DNA of 64,000 nucleotides from an uncultured Prevotellaceae bacterium (GTDB lineage Bacteria; Bacteroidota; Bacteroidia; Bacteroidales; Bacteroidaceae). The notes beneath the pieces were generated by a model, which saw only the letters and a list, made by a program, of their open reading frames with translations, was not told the DNA's origin and made no database searches. The position numbers and the translations under genes were made by a program. Shown piece by piece: positions 52,712 to 60,716 of this stretch. Location of the stretch: contig ONCQ01000007.1 in NCBI GenBank assembly GCA_900316355.1, positions 34,901-98,900 of the forward strand, given 5' to 3'. Each line of letters begins with the position of its first letter. Position 1 is the stretch's first letter.

Positions 52712-54742
52712 ATGCCTCAGTACCAGTTGACATCTAAGTACCAGCCTACGGGCGACCAGCCCGAGGCCATCGCGCAGCTCACGCAGGGCGTCCTCGACGG
52801 ACTTCCGGCGCAGACATTGCTGGGCGTGACGGGCTCAGGAAAGACCTTTACCATTGCCAACGTCATCCAGAACGTGGGCAAGCCCACCCTTATTCTCTCA
52901 CATAACAAGACGCTGGCGGCACAGCTCTATGGCGAGATGAAGGCGTTCTTCCCGAATAACGCCGTGGAGTATTATGTCAGCTACTACGACTACTACCAGC
53001 CCGAGGCTTACATCCCTTCCACCGACACCTATATCGAGAAGGACCTGGCCATCAACGATGAGATTGACAAGCTGCGCTTGGCTGCCACCTCAGCACTGCT
53101 CTCCGGGCGGCGCGACGTGATTGTCGTCAGCTCAGTATCTTGTATTTATGGCATGGGTAACCCTGCTGCCTTCTATAATAATGTCATCGAACTGCACAAG
53201 GGACAGGTCATCGACCGCAATGCCCTCTTGCGCCGGCTCAACGATTCGCTTTATACGCGCAACGATGTCAGCCTCTCGCGCGGCGAATATCGCGTCAAGG
53301 GCGACACCGTGGATGTCTTTCTGGCCTATTCTGACAACTTGCTGCGTGTCACCTTCTGGGATGATGAGATTGATGCTATCGAGGAGGTGGATGCGATGAG
53401 CATGGCGCGCGTCGGCGACTTCCAGGATTATAAGATCTATCCGGCAAACCTGTTCATGACCACCAAGGAGCAGACGAATGCTGCCATACATCAGATTGAG
53501 GACGACCTTGCCGAGCGCGTGCGTTTCTTTGATGAGATAGGTAAGTCGCTGGAATCCAAACGCCTCTACGAACGTGTCACCTACGACATGGAGATGATTC
53601 GCGAGCTGGGCCACTGTTCTGGCATCGAGAACTACAGCCGCTATTTCGACGGGCGCGCGGCGGGCACCAGACCCTATTGTCTCTTGGACTTCTTCCCCGA
53701 GGACTTCCTGCTCGTGATTGACGAGAGCCACGTCAGCGTGCCGCAGATTTCTGCCATGTACGGCGGCGACCGTGCTCGCAAGACGAATCTCGTGGAGTAT
53801 GGTTTCCGTCTGCCGGCGGCGATGGACAATCGTCCGCTGAAGTTCGAGGAGTTCGAGGCACTGACGCCCCAGACCATCTACGTCTCTGCTACGCCCGCAG
53901 ATTATGAATTGGCTAAGAGCGAGGGCATTATCGTGGAGCAGGTGATACGCCCGACGGGTCTGCTTGACCCTGTCATCGAGGTGCGCCCCACCGCCAATCA
54001 GGTGGATGATCTCATGGAGGAGATACAGCAGCGCGTGGAGGCCGATGAACGCACACTTGTGACGACGCTCACAAAGCGCATGGCCGAGGAATTGACGGAA
54101 TACCTGATGAACAACGGCGTGCAGGCGCGCTACATCCATAGCGATGTCGATACCCTGGAGCGTGTGCAGATTATGGATGACCTGCGCTCAGGCAAGTTCG
54201 ATGTCCTCGTCGGTGTCAACCTCCTGCGTGAAGGCCTCGACCTGCCGGAGGTATCGCTCGTTGCCATCCTCGATGCGGACAAAGAAGGCTTCCTGCGCAG
54301 CCATCGCTCCCTCACGCAGACCGTGGGCCGCGCAGCGCGTAACGTCCACGGCAAAGCCATCATGTATGGTGACACCATCACCGACTCCATGCAGCGTACT
54401 ATCGATGAAACGAACCGCCGCCGCGAGAAACAGTTGCGGTATAATGAGGAACATGGCATCACGCCCACGCAGATTCGCAAGGACCGCACCATGACTGACC
54501 TCGTGGCTGCCAACCATGAGTCCACATTGCTGCGCGACCGCCGCGCATACGTGGAGCCCGAACAGCCGTTGCCCATGGTGGCAGAGGCGGAGGTCGAATA
54601 CCTCACCCCCGACCAGCTGCGCAAGCGCGTGGACCAGCTCCGACGTCAGATGCAGGAGGCCGCCAAGAAACTCGACTTCATCACCGCCGCCCAGCTCCGC
54701 GACCAGATGTTGGGATTGATGGCAAAGCTCGATGATCAATAA
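52712..54742 (+). CDS. uvrB: UvrABC system protein B
   Basis: 676 residues. After loading by UvrA it melts DNA around the lesion and positions UvrC. Walker A GVTGSGKTF (about 39), the beta-hairpin YYDYYQPEAYIPSTDTYIEK (about 90), DEIDKLRLAAT, helicase motifs ESHVSVPQI and GRAARN, and a C-terminal UVR motif LRRQMQEAAKKLDFITAAQL. Length matches the family. It is 12 bases after DUF3089, an unusual partner. Confidence 0.97.
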   Translation: MPQYQLTSKYQPTGDQPEAIAQLTQGVLDGLPAQTLLGVTGSGKTFTIANVIQNVGKPTLILSHNKTLAAQLYGEMKAFFPNNAVEYYVSYYDYYQPEAYIPSTDTYIEKDLAINDEIDKLRLAATSALLSGRRDVIVVSSVSCIYGMGNPAAFYNNVIELHKGQVIDRNALLRRLNDSLYTRNDVSLSRGEYRVKGDTVDVFLAYSDNLLRVTFWDDEIDAIEEVDAMSMARVGDFQDYKIYPANLFMTTKEQTNAAIHQIEDDLAERVRFFDEIGKSLESKRLYERVTYDMEMIRELGHCSGIENYSRYFDGRAAGTRPYCLLDFFPEDFLLVIDESHVSVPQISAMYGGDRARKTNLVEYGFRLPAAMDNRPLKFEEFEALTPQTIYVSATPADYELAKSEGIIVEQVIRPTGLLDPVIEVRPTANQVDDLMEEIQQRVEADERTLVTTLTKRMAEELTEYLMNNGVQARYIHSDVDTLERVQIMDDLRSGKFDVLVGVNLLREGLDLPEVSLVAILDADKEGFLRSHRSLTQTVGRAARNVHGKAIMYGDTITDSMQRTIDETNRRREKQLRYNEEHGITPTQIRKDRTMTDLVAANHESTLLRDRRAYVEPEQPLPMVAEAEVEYLTPDQLRKRVDQLRRQMQEAAKKLDFITAAQLRDQMLGLMAKLDDQ

Positions 54743-54756
54743 AAATACAAATCTAA

Positions 54757-54862
54757 AGCATCTTTTTGTCTCAAAAAGTGTCTAATGGGCTTCGAATAGT
54801 GCCTAATTAGCCTCGAAAAAGGCCTATTTAAACATAAAAACGCCTATTTAGGAACACTCAAA
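54757..54862. repeat. Decayed tandem repeat, about 21 bases, GTGCCTAATTAGCCTCGAAA type
   Basis: The word GTGTCTAAT (54778) / GTGCCTAATT (54799) / GGCCTATTT (54821) / CGCCTATTTAGG (54841) recurs at 20-21-base steps. Between uvrB and the tatA terminus. Confidence 0.65.
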
Positions 54863-54931
54863 TGGCTGAAAAGCAGTAAGGAAAACTTTAAATAGCCATG
54901 CCAGAAAACTTCAATGTTCTAACTTATTATC

Positions 54932-55120
54932 TTATAGCTCGGCCTCTTCTTTGATATCCTCAAGTGGCTCTGTCACTTCATGGACTCCTTTTTTGAACTC
55001 CTTCACTCCCTGGCCGAGGCCACGCATCATCTCCGGCAGCTTCTTGCCGCCGAAGAGCAGGAGGATGACACCAGCGATGATGATGATTTCGCTGGCACCG
55101 ATGAATAACGGGGTTATCAT
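54932..55120 (-). CDS. tatA: Twin-arginine translocase subunit TatA, last gene of the CXXX peptide operon
   Basis: 62 residues: a short periplasmic start, one membrane helix ([20 protein letters not shown]) and the amphipathic helix [15 protein letters not shown], the canonical TatA/TatE form. TatA makes the pore of the system that exports folded proteins with twin-arginine signals. Its start overlaps the previous stop (ATGA, four bases), so it is tightly tied to the operon, whose peptide precursor has such a signal. No tatC is visible in this window. Confidence 0.9.
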   Translation of the reverse strand: MITPLFIGASEIIIIAGVILLLFGGKKLPEMMRGLGQGVKEFKKGVHEVTEPLEDIKEEAEL

Positions 55121-55401
55121 GCTTCGGTAGCTACTAAGGTAATCTCACATGTGTCGAAGTTGATTTCCCAGTTGCCGTGTGGATAGCTCTCCCATTGGTA
55201 CTTCTTGGCCTTCTCGTCCCACCACTGCTGGAACTTTGTACCAGTCTCACCCATGTCCTTGATGAGCTTCTCGTATAGGTCCGTGTTGTCGGCCGACAGA
55301 ATTTTGGCCAGTTCGTTCAAGCCGTTACGACGCTCAAAAAGTGCTTGAATTTCGGCGCGCTCTTCTGGCGTCACCTGTCCTACAATCTTTCTTATTTCCA
55401 T
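55117..55401 (-). CDS. CXXX repeat peptide modification system protein
   Basis: 94 residues. [39 protein letters not shown], then [21 protein letters not shown] small mixed helix-sheet protein of the kind named for association with CXXX-repeat peptides; the fold is unknown. Possibly a precursor-binding or carrier protein. It starts ten bases inside the end of the maturase gene and stops inside the tatA start. Confidence 0.7.
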   Translation of the reverse strand: MEIRKIVGQVTPEERAEIQALFERRNGLNELAKILSADNTDLYEKLIKDMGETGTKFQQWWDEKAKKYQWESYPHGNWEINFDTCEITLVATEA

Positions 55402-56354
55402 TGTTTATAGTTATTAAAGGGATCTAAATAATCGATTTCTTCTATATCGTGAGTGTTGCTCATGCGGATGCCCTCTGTCTCCATCTTTTGCAACAAAGCT
55501 CGCGATGCATTGCGCTCCAGATGTGCGATGACGCACTGCTGATGGCCCGGAGTGTTAGCATCCAAGGTCAGACGGCTGTTCATCCAGATACAGCGACAGC
55601 AGTGGAAGGCATCGCAGTGGCGGCAGATGGGGGCATAGTCGAGGCGCAGCAACTGGCGGTTCTTGATGTTCAAGCCCGTTGCGAGGTCACCTACGCTCTG
55701 CCCCTCATCCTCATGATAGAAGGCAGGGCAGAGGTAAAAGCGCCCGTTCGGAGCCAGCGTCACGGTTGTATCACCAACTCCACAGTTATTCATCTGTGTG
55801 AGTAGCAAACGGTCCGTCAGCAAGTTCAACTGCACCAAACGCCCTTGCTTAAAGAAATCTATGAGATAATCAGATAGTTCATTGAGCAAGGAGCTGTAGC
55901 TGTCAATGTCTTCGTCGCGGAATGCCTCTGTGTCTGTAAGCACAACATTCAGCCTTGCCACTCTACCGAGTAGCTCCTTCACTTTCATCAAATACTCCCG
56001 TAATTCTATGCGGCTGGCATGGATGATGCAGGTTGCGCCGTCTATATCATCAGGCATGTGATGTGTCCAATCCTCTATCACCAGCACGTCAGCACCTTCT
56101 GCCTGTGTGGCAGGCTTGATTTTCGTATGGTCTATGCTCTCTATGACTTCCTCGTACTCTGCTGGCAGTTCGTATGTGGGATAGACAAACTGAATATTCA
56201 GGTTCTCCTTCATGGCGAACACGATACCACGCCGAAGGGTCTCCAACGGCATCAGCCCTTTATTCTTGCTCATCATGGATGGAACATGGCAGTACGGCAC
56301 GCTCGCTTTGTCCAATAAAATAATCAAGTATTGCAGCATATTCGTCAAGTTCAT
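55392..56354 (-). CDS. CXXX repeat peptide maturase
   Basis: 320 residues from the ATG at 56354 (MNLTNMLQYLIILLDKASVP); the longer frame would overlap the radical SAM gene. No CxxxCxxC site; instead a C-terminal cysteine cluster like a SPASM domain: Cys191, Cys209, Cys244, Cys247 (CRHCDAFHCCRC), Cys252-255 and Cys274. It could bind auxiliary iron-sulfur clusters while the enzyme encoded upstream provides the radical chemistry, making a two-component maturase. The start lies ten bases after that gene's stop. Confidence 0.75.
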   Translation of the reverse strand: MNLTNMLQYLIILLDKASVPYCHVPSMMSKNKGLMPLETLRRGIVFAMKENLNIQFVYPTYELPAEYEEVIESIDHTKIKPATQAEGADVLVIEDWTHHMPDDIDGATCIIHASRIELREYLMKVKELLGRVARLNVVLTDTEAFRDEDIDSYSSLLNELSDYLIDFFKQGRLVQLNLLTDRLLLTQMNNCGVGDTTVTLAPNGRFYLCPAFYHEDEGQSVGDLATGLNIKNRQLLRLDYAPICRHCDAFHCCRCIWMNSRLTLDANTPGHQQCVIAHLERNASRALLQKMETEGIRMSNTHDIEEIDYLDPFNNYKQWK

Positions 56355-56364
56355 TTCAGGCGTT

Positions 56365-57567
56365 TTATATATCACATGCCTTTCGGTTCGATTTACGCCG
56401 TTGTTCTTCGTATTCCTGCAGTTCCAACTTCCGAAATAGCTTGTTCCAATAATAGTTGTTGGCGCGTACGCGAGCCTTGTGCATCTTACAAATCGCTGTG
56501 CTTCGCTGATAGACCGTGTGCGTGTCTGCTGCATCGAAGTTCTCACCCTGACACCAAGCACAGCCGCTGGCCACTTCGCAGTTGATGCACTCCTCATTTG
56601 ACTGCGTACAGCGATCGAGTGTGAGGAATGGGCGCAGTTTGTTCTGGTCGATGCCATCGCGTATGTTGCCGATAATCCATGCTGGTTTGCTGCGTAGTGA
56701 GTACTGTGCGAAGCGGGTGCAAGGGTAGAACATCCCCGCCGCATCTACTGCCAGCATCATCCCGGCGCCGCACCAGTTTTGGTTGTCGCGCTCTCGGTCC
56801 ATAGGTTTGCCGATATGTTCCTGAAAGAATGAGCAGGCATGTTCCTCATACCATTTGCCATCAATGATAGCATCTGCCAACTCCGTCAGTTGTTCCTCGA
56901 ACAGCACATCGTCACCGTCCTTCCAAACATCCTCGAACACGCAGTTGATATTTACCTCCTTGATGCCGAGGCCATAGAGGTGCAGCACACTCTCACAGAT
57001 ATAGGGTATGTCGGCCGAGCTTATGGTTACTTTTGTTGATTCTTCAGGAAATTGGTATAGCCATAGCGGTATGTTCCTCACAACATCATTGTACGAACCG
57101 CGTTCTTCCTCTGGTTTCGGTTGTAATCCCTGCTCCATTTCGGGAGCTTTCCAGATGCGGTTGAGGTCATGCTTGCGCTGTGTACCGTCAATGGTGATGC
57201 CGATGCTCAGGTGCGAACGGTTCTTCTCAATGAATCGCTGCACCTTCTCCGTGTGGTAGTTGATGCCGTTAGTGGAAAACGAGAAGCGGTATGAGTTGAA
57301 CCAATGATGATTCCGTCTAAACATCTCTGTCTTCAAATAGTCGCAAATCTTATCTATCAGGTCAATCTCCAAGAACGGCTCGCCGCCAATGAAGTCCCAG
57401 ATGACGCTCTCTTCCCTGAACTCATCTTCCCTGTCCAGAATGTAATCAATGGCTCCCTTTGCCACCTCCCATGACATCCGCTCCTTCGTGTTCTTGCCCA
57501 CCAAGTAGCAGTATTTACACGCTAACTGGCAATCCTTCGTGACGATGAAGGTGATGGATTTTTCCAT
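56365..57567 (-). CDS. Radical SAM peptide maturase, CXXX-repeat target type
   Basis: 400 residues. The [4Fe-4S] site is CQLACKYC (Cys13, Cys17, Cys20), followed by the GGEPFLE turn and a SPASM-type C-terminus with EECINCEVASGCAWC and CKMHKARV. These enzymes use a 5'-deoxyadenosyl radical to modify peptides; here the target should be the cysteine repeats encoded 12 bases upstream. The nature of the change (for example a thioether bond to the alpha-carbon or other cross-link) is unknown. Works presumably with the maturase at 55392. Confidence 0.85.
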   Translation of the reverse strand: MEKSITFIVTKDCQLACKYCYLVGKNTKERMSWEVAKGAIDYILDREDEFREESVIWDFIGGEPFLEIDLIDKICDYLKTEMFRRNHHWFNSYRFSFSTNGINYHTEKVQRFIEKNRSHLSIGITIDGTQRKHDLNRIWKAPEMEQGLQPKPEEERGSYNDVVRNIPLWLYQFPEESTKVTISSADIPYICESVLHLYGLGIKEVNINCVFEDVWKDGDDVLFEEQLTELADAIIDGKWYEEHACSFFQEHIGKPMDRERDNQNWCGAGMMLAVDAAGMFYPCTRFAQYSLRSKPAWIIGNIRDGIDQNKLRPFLTLDRCTQSNEECINCEVASGCAWCQGENFDAADTHTVYQRSTAICKMHKARVRANNYYWNKLFRKLELQEYEEQRRKSNRKACDI

Positions 57568-57579
57568 AAATCAAGTGGT

Positions 57580-58167
57580 TTATGCCTTTCTCTTTACAAG
57601 AGTCTTACAACTGCTGTTGCAACCTGTAATGCATGTACCCTTGCATGAGGAATAACAATTACTTCCACATGTGCCTTTGCATGTTCCACTACAATTGTTG
57701 CCACAGCTTCCACTACACCCGCTACATCCCCCAGTACAAGAACTGCTACATCCCCCTGAGCAGCCGCTGTAACAGCCGTTCTCACAATCATAGCCACAAC
57801 TCTCAGAGCATCCATCTGAACAAGCCTCATCGCAATTATATATGCACGAATTAGTACAACCACTCTCGCAGCTGTCTCCACACCCTTCGGAACACCCCTC
57901 TTTACATGAACTAGAGCAATCATATTGACAAGCCATGTTACAACTATCAGAGCAGCTGCTTGAGCAGTCGTCACAGCTGGAAGTGCCTTTTGGCGCATCA
58001 CTTCCACCCTCTTCATCTTTTTTTAGTAAATCTTCCTCTATATGCTCATCCTTTTCACATGAGGTGAGAAATGAAGGTAATAAGTTTGCTGCCAGGAATG
58101 GCACTACTACACTTGTCGTTTTTTTGAAAAAAGCTCTACGTGAGAGCAGGTCATCATTATTCTTCAT
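57580..58167 (-). CDS. Cysteine-rich CXXX repeat peptide precursor with twin-arginine signal and lipobox
   Basis: 195 residues. Residues 1-36 form a Tat signal: SRRAFFKK (consensus S/T-RR-x-F-L-K), a hydrophobic run and a lipobox LTSC with Cys37, so the product may become a lipid-anchored folded protein. A linker rich in Asp, Glu and Lys follows. From Cys65 to Cys187 there are 32 cysteines, 29 of the intervals of exactly four residues and two of three (CDDC, CSGC). The residues between are mostly Ser, Gly, Asn and Asp. The end is TLVKRKA, without cysteine. Such repeats in this family are candidate substrates of radical SAM enzymes. Metallothionein-like metal binding is an alternative. Confidence 0.85.
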   Translation of the reverse strand: MKNNDDLLSRRAFFKKTTSVVVPFLAANLLPSFLTSCEKDEHIEEDLLKKDEEGGSDAPKGTSSCDDCSSSCSDSCNMACQYDCSSSCKEGCSEGCGDSCESGCTNSCIYNCDEACSDGCSESCGYDCENGCYSGCSGGCSSSCTGGCSGCSGSCGNNCSGTCKGTCGSNCYSSCKGTCITGCNSSCKTLVKRKA

Positions 58168-58178
58168 ATTTCTGCTTT

Positions 58179-59267
58179 TTATTTGCCTGTGTAAACACCC
58201 CGAACGGAATGGCCGTCATAATAGTTGTGACCATTTGTTCCTATCTGATAGGAATCATTCGTAAACACCAATGAGACAGGCTCCAATTTCCCCACGGTAT
58301 TGTTACTGCCTGTCCAATAATAGCCTGTATTTCCATAAAATCCCCATGAATCAGTGGAAGTGCTATACCTGTAACCAGAGGCTGGCAGAAAGATGGATGA
58401 ACCTGTAATTTTAGAAGTTAAGAGACAGCCTGCCTTCCCATTTGATGTGGTCCATTTAAAACTACAATTATTAACTAACTCCCGCATTTCAGAACTTGTT
58501 GGTAAGCGCCAGCCTTGGCCCAAATGATGGGTAGCCACATCATAGGATGTTCCACATATGCCCGATGATACATTTAGCAGGGCCATAAACGAGGAATTAT
58601 CTTTTTGACGATGGCTGTAGGCCGTGTAATCTGATTTGTTCTCAATCTCACCCCAGGCGATATACAAGCCGTCGTCTGAGACCTTTTCGGCACCCACATT
58701 TCTTGCTCCCCATTTCACACTAAGTCCAAGATCCACATAAGGTTCTTCAGTTACTGAAATATCTTCTTCCACCTCAGTAGGCTGAACATAGACGGCAGTT
58801 ACCTCTGCAATACCAGAATCAATGAGTTGCCTGTTCTTATTATAGAACTTGACTAATACCGTGTAACCATCTTTCGCCTCAATGGGTGTATTGGTAGAAC
58901 CTATTAGAGTAGAGCCGTGATAAGTCTTCACTGTCAAGGTACTTGTATTAGTAATCATATAATTTATGTCTGATGCCAGAACGCCGTTGAGATATTTCTC
59001 CAAGCGACACCCTTCCATCTCTGTGGCACCATAAGCAAGAAGAACCTTCACACGATAACCAATTAATACAGGCTCCTGAGGAGGGTTGTTGTTATCATCA
59101 GATGTATTTTTATCTTCAGGTGCTGCAATAGGCTCTTCGTTTATGGGCTCTTCTATTTCCTCATCTTTTCCGCATGAACTCATGAAGCTACCGGCAAAAC
59201 AAACTATGGCAAGTAGGCAAAGTGCAATACGCACTTTCCTCAAAAAATAAATGTTGTTTTTCATCAT
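58179..59267 (-). CDS. FISUMP-domain lipoprotein in the CXXX peptide operon
   Basis: 362 residues. Lipobox MSSC (Cys32) and a Pro/Asn/Asp-rich linker. The C-terminal half is FISUMP (Fibrobacter major paralogous domain; related to DUF1566): YVDLGLSVKWGARNVGAEKV, GLYIAWGEIENKSDY, GQGWRLPTSSEMRELV, and GYYWTGSN. Surface-exposed and Trp/Gly-rich; may bind polymer or product. Located 11 bases before the precursor gene on the same strand, so it probably sees the precursor outside. Confidence 0.78.
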   Translation of the reverse strand: MMKNNIYFLRKVRIALCLLAIVCFAGSFMSSCGKDEEIEEPINEEPIAAPEDKNTSDDNNNPPQEPVLIGYRVKVLLAYGATEMEGCRLEKYLNGVLASDINYMITNTSTLTVKTYHGSTLIGSTNTPIEAKDGYTVLVKFYNKNRQLIDSGIAEVTAVYVQPTEVEEDISVTEEPYVDLGLSVKWGARNVGAEKVSDDGLYIAWGEIENKSDYTAYSHRQKDNSSFMALLNVSSGICGTSYDVATHHLGQGWRLPTSSEMRELVNNCSFKWTTSNGKAGCLLTSKITGSSIFLPASGYRYSTSTDSWGFYGNTGYYWTGSNNTVGKLEPVSLVFTNDSYQIGTNGHNYYDGHSVRGVYTGK

Positions 59268-59284
59268 TGTTGCCCCTTTTTATG

Positions 59285-60067
59285 CTAAAATTCAAAACCA
59301 ACTCTGAGGGCTACTGCATTGCAATTCACCTTCGTTTTGGTATAACTGACTTTACCCGTATCATAGTTAATCTTCATATCTTTCACACCTTCCATCTTCT
59401 GTAGCTGATAGCCAAGACCTATGTATGCGGCAAATGATTTCCGGATACCTATACGGATGCCGACATAGGGATTAAAGTAGAGACCATCCACTTTACCTGC
59501 AGCATATCCTATACGCATATCTACAAATGGTGTTATTGGCTTTTTAAGCGGTGTGAAGCGTGCGGCGAAGAACATAGGGACGCTCAAATCAATGTAGCCT
59601 CCACGATATTCGCCCCACATGTAGAGCCCAAGACCGGCACCAACAAAGATATAGGGGTTAATTTGATAACCGTGTACGGTGCTGAAACCAAAATTCAGGA
59701 AGTTATTGAAGTCACCTGTGCAGTAGCCATAGTCCAATCCTGCGAAGCCCACATACCCCCGATCGATTACAGCCTTTTTCATTTCTTCACGTTGTGCCTC
59801 TCTGAGTTGTTCTGTGAAACTTTTCTTTGGTGCCTCCACGACTTCTTCTTTTGAAATACGTTCGACGTCTCCCATTTGATACACAAAGAGGTTACCGTCT
59901 GAGGTCTTGATTTTCAGAGATTCATTAGGCGTTTGCTCAGTGATGATTCCCCGGATGACGCTGCCGTTTTTCAAATATACGACATCAATCATTGATGTTT
60001 GTGCCATTGTCTGCATTACGGCAACTACAGCAAAAGCAAAAAGAATAAGTATGCGTTTCATCTTCAT
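59285..60067 (-). CDS. Outer-membrane barrel protein with N-terminal Sm-like domain, first gene of the CXXX peptide operon
   Basis: 260 residues. Signal peptide MKMKRILILFAFAVVAVMQT. Residues 20-75 make an SH3/Sm-like domain (DVVYLKNGSVIRGIITEQTP; LFVYQMGDVERISKEE). The second half is an amphipathic barrel: GYVGFAGLDYGYCTGDFNN, YQINPYIFVGAGLGLYMWGE, PITPFVDMRIGYAAG, YFNPYVGIRIGIRKSFAAYI, ending ALRVGFEF with a terminal Phe. It could be an exporter or receptor for the operon. The leader RNA ends 67 bases upstream. Confidence 0.75.
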   Translation of the reverse strand: MKMKRILILFAFAVVAVMQTMAQTSMIDVVYLKNGSVIRGIITEQTPNESLKIKTSDGNLFVYQMGDVERISKEEVVEAPKKSFTEQLREAQREEMKKAVIDRGYVGFAGLDYGYCTGDFNNFLNFGFSTVHGYQINPYIFVGAGLGLYMWGEYRGGYIDLSVPMFFAARFTPLKKPITPFVDMRIGYAAGKVDGLYFNPYVGIRIGIRKSFAAYIGLGYQLQKMEGVKDMKINYDTGKVSYTKTKVNCNAVALRVGFEF

Positions 60068-60133
60068 GAACGTAGCGCCTATCGACCTCCCAGCGTCAGC
60101 AGGTTAAAGTTTTATCTTTCCTTATGCATATAT

Positions 60134-60526
60134 AAAGAAAAAGCGTGGAGATCCGACTTTGTTGCCCGCTCCACGTTCAGAGGCCTTCGCATTGCCCGAT
60201 TAAGTTGAACGAGCAACGCGAAACCCACGCCGATGACTTTTATAGAGTAATCCCCACCTATAAAGCCACAAAACACCTTATTATATATAGGTGCATGAAG
60301 CATAAGCTGGAGATGCTTATAAAAACATCCCATGAGCATCTACTGTTGCTATGTTCATTGACTTAATCTGAAAGTTGCGAAGTTTCTGAACGTCAAGAAC
60401 AAGCGCCTTAGTAAACGCCTTTCAATATATAGCGACTCCCATACCCAACCTTTCGGCGTGAGCGTCTTGGCTGTAAGGCTTCGTGAACACGTCCACCGTG
60501 CCAAATTCAGCACAAAACTTCAAGAG
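60134..60526 (-). ncRNA. Structured leader RNA, copy 3, upstream of the CXXX peptide operon
   Basis: About 393 bases on the minus strand. Shares AAAGGCGTTTACTAAGGCGC (plus 60403-60422), TTCGCAAC (60374-60381, slightly changed), and the identical 14-base AGCAACAGTAGATG (60337-60350). At the 3' end: CGTGGG (60224-60229), hairpin GCGTTGC (60213-60219) with GCAATGC (60189-60195), and the terminator CGTGGAG (60169-60175)/CTCCACG (60144-60150) with a U-rich run to 60134. The OMP gene begins 67 bases later, without a new promoter. Read-through would be needed to express the RiPP operon, so this could be an attenuator. Confidence 0.8.
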
Positions 60527-60532
60527 TCGCTG

Positions 60533-60540
60533 CAAAAGTA
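60533..60540 (-). promoter_or_regulatory. -7 box (TACTTTTG) for leader RNA copy 3 and the CXXX operon
   Basis: Minus-strand CCTTACTTTTGCAGCG; TTTG at plus 60560-60563 fits the -33 element. Confidence 0.65.
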
Positions 60541-60634
60541 AGGATTCGTTGCGGAATGACAAAGGAAACGGGGAGAAAAGTGAGTGGACAGGGCAAAAAT
60601 CTTTCTTCTTGTCTTCCCTTACCGAAATTTGTCG

Positions 60635-60642
60635 TACCTTTG
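60635..60642 (+). promoter_or_regulatory. -7 box (TACCTTTG) for the acid phosphatase gene
   Basis: GTCGTACCTTTGTGGCG, 75 bases before the start codon. Confidence 0.7.
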
Positions 60643-60716
60643 TGGCGCGGTTTAATAACAATCTCGCAATTCACATCATGGAGCAGGGAAGAACCTGTTA
60701 ATAGCAACATAGCAGT

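Noticed and set aside
57580-58167. The cysteine repeat as a plain metallothionein
   Set aside because: The neighbouring radical SAM enzyme, cysteine-cluster maturase, helper and Tat signal fit a modified peptide better; metal binding cannot be excluded.
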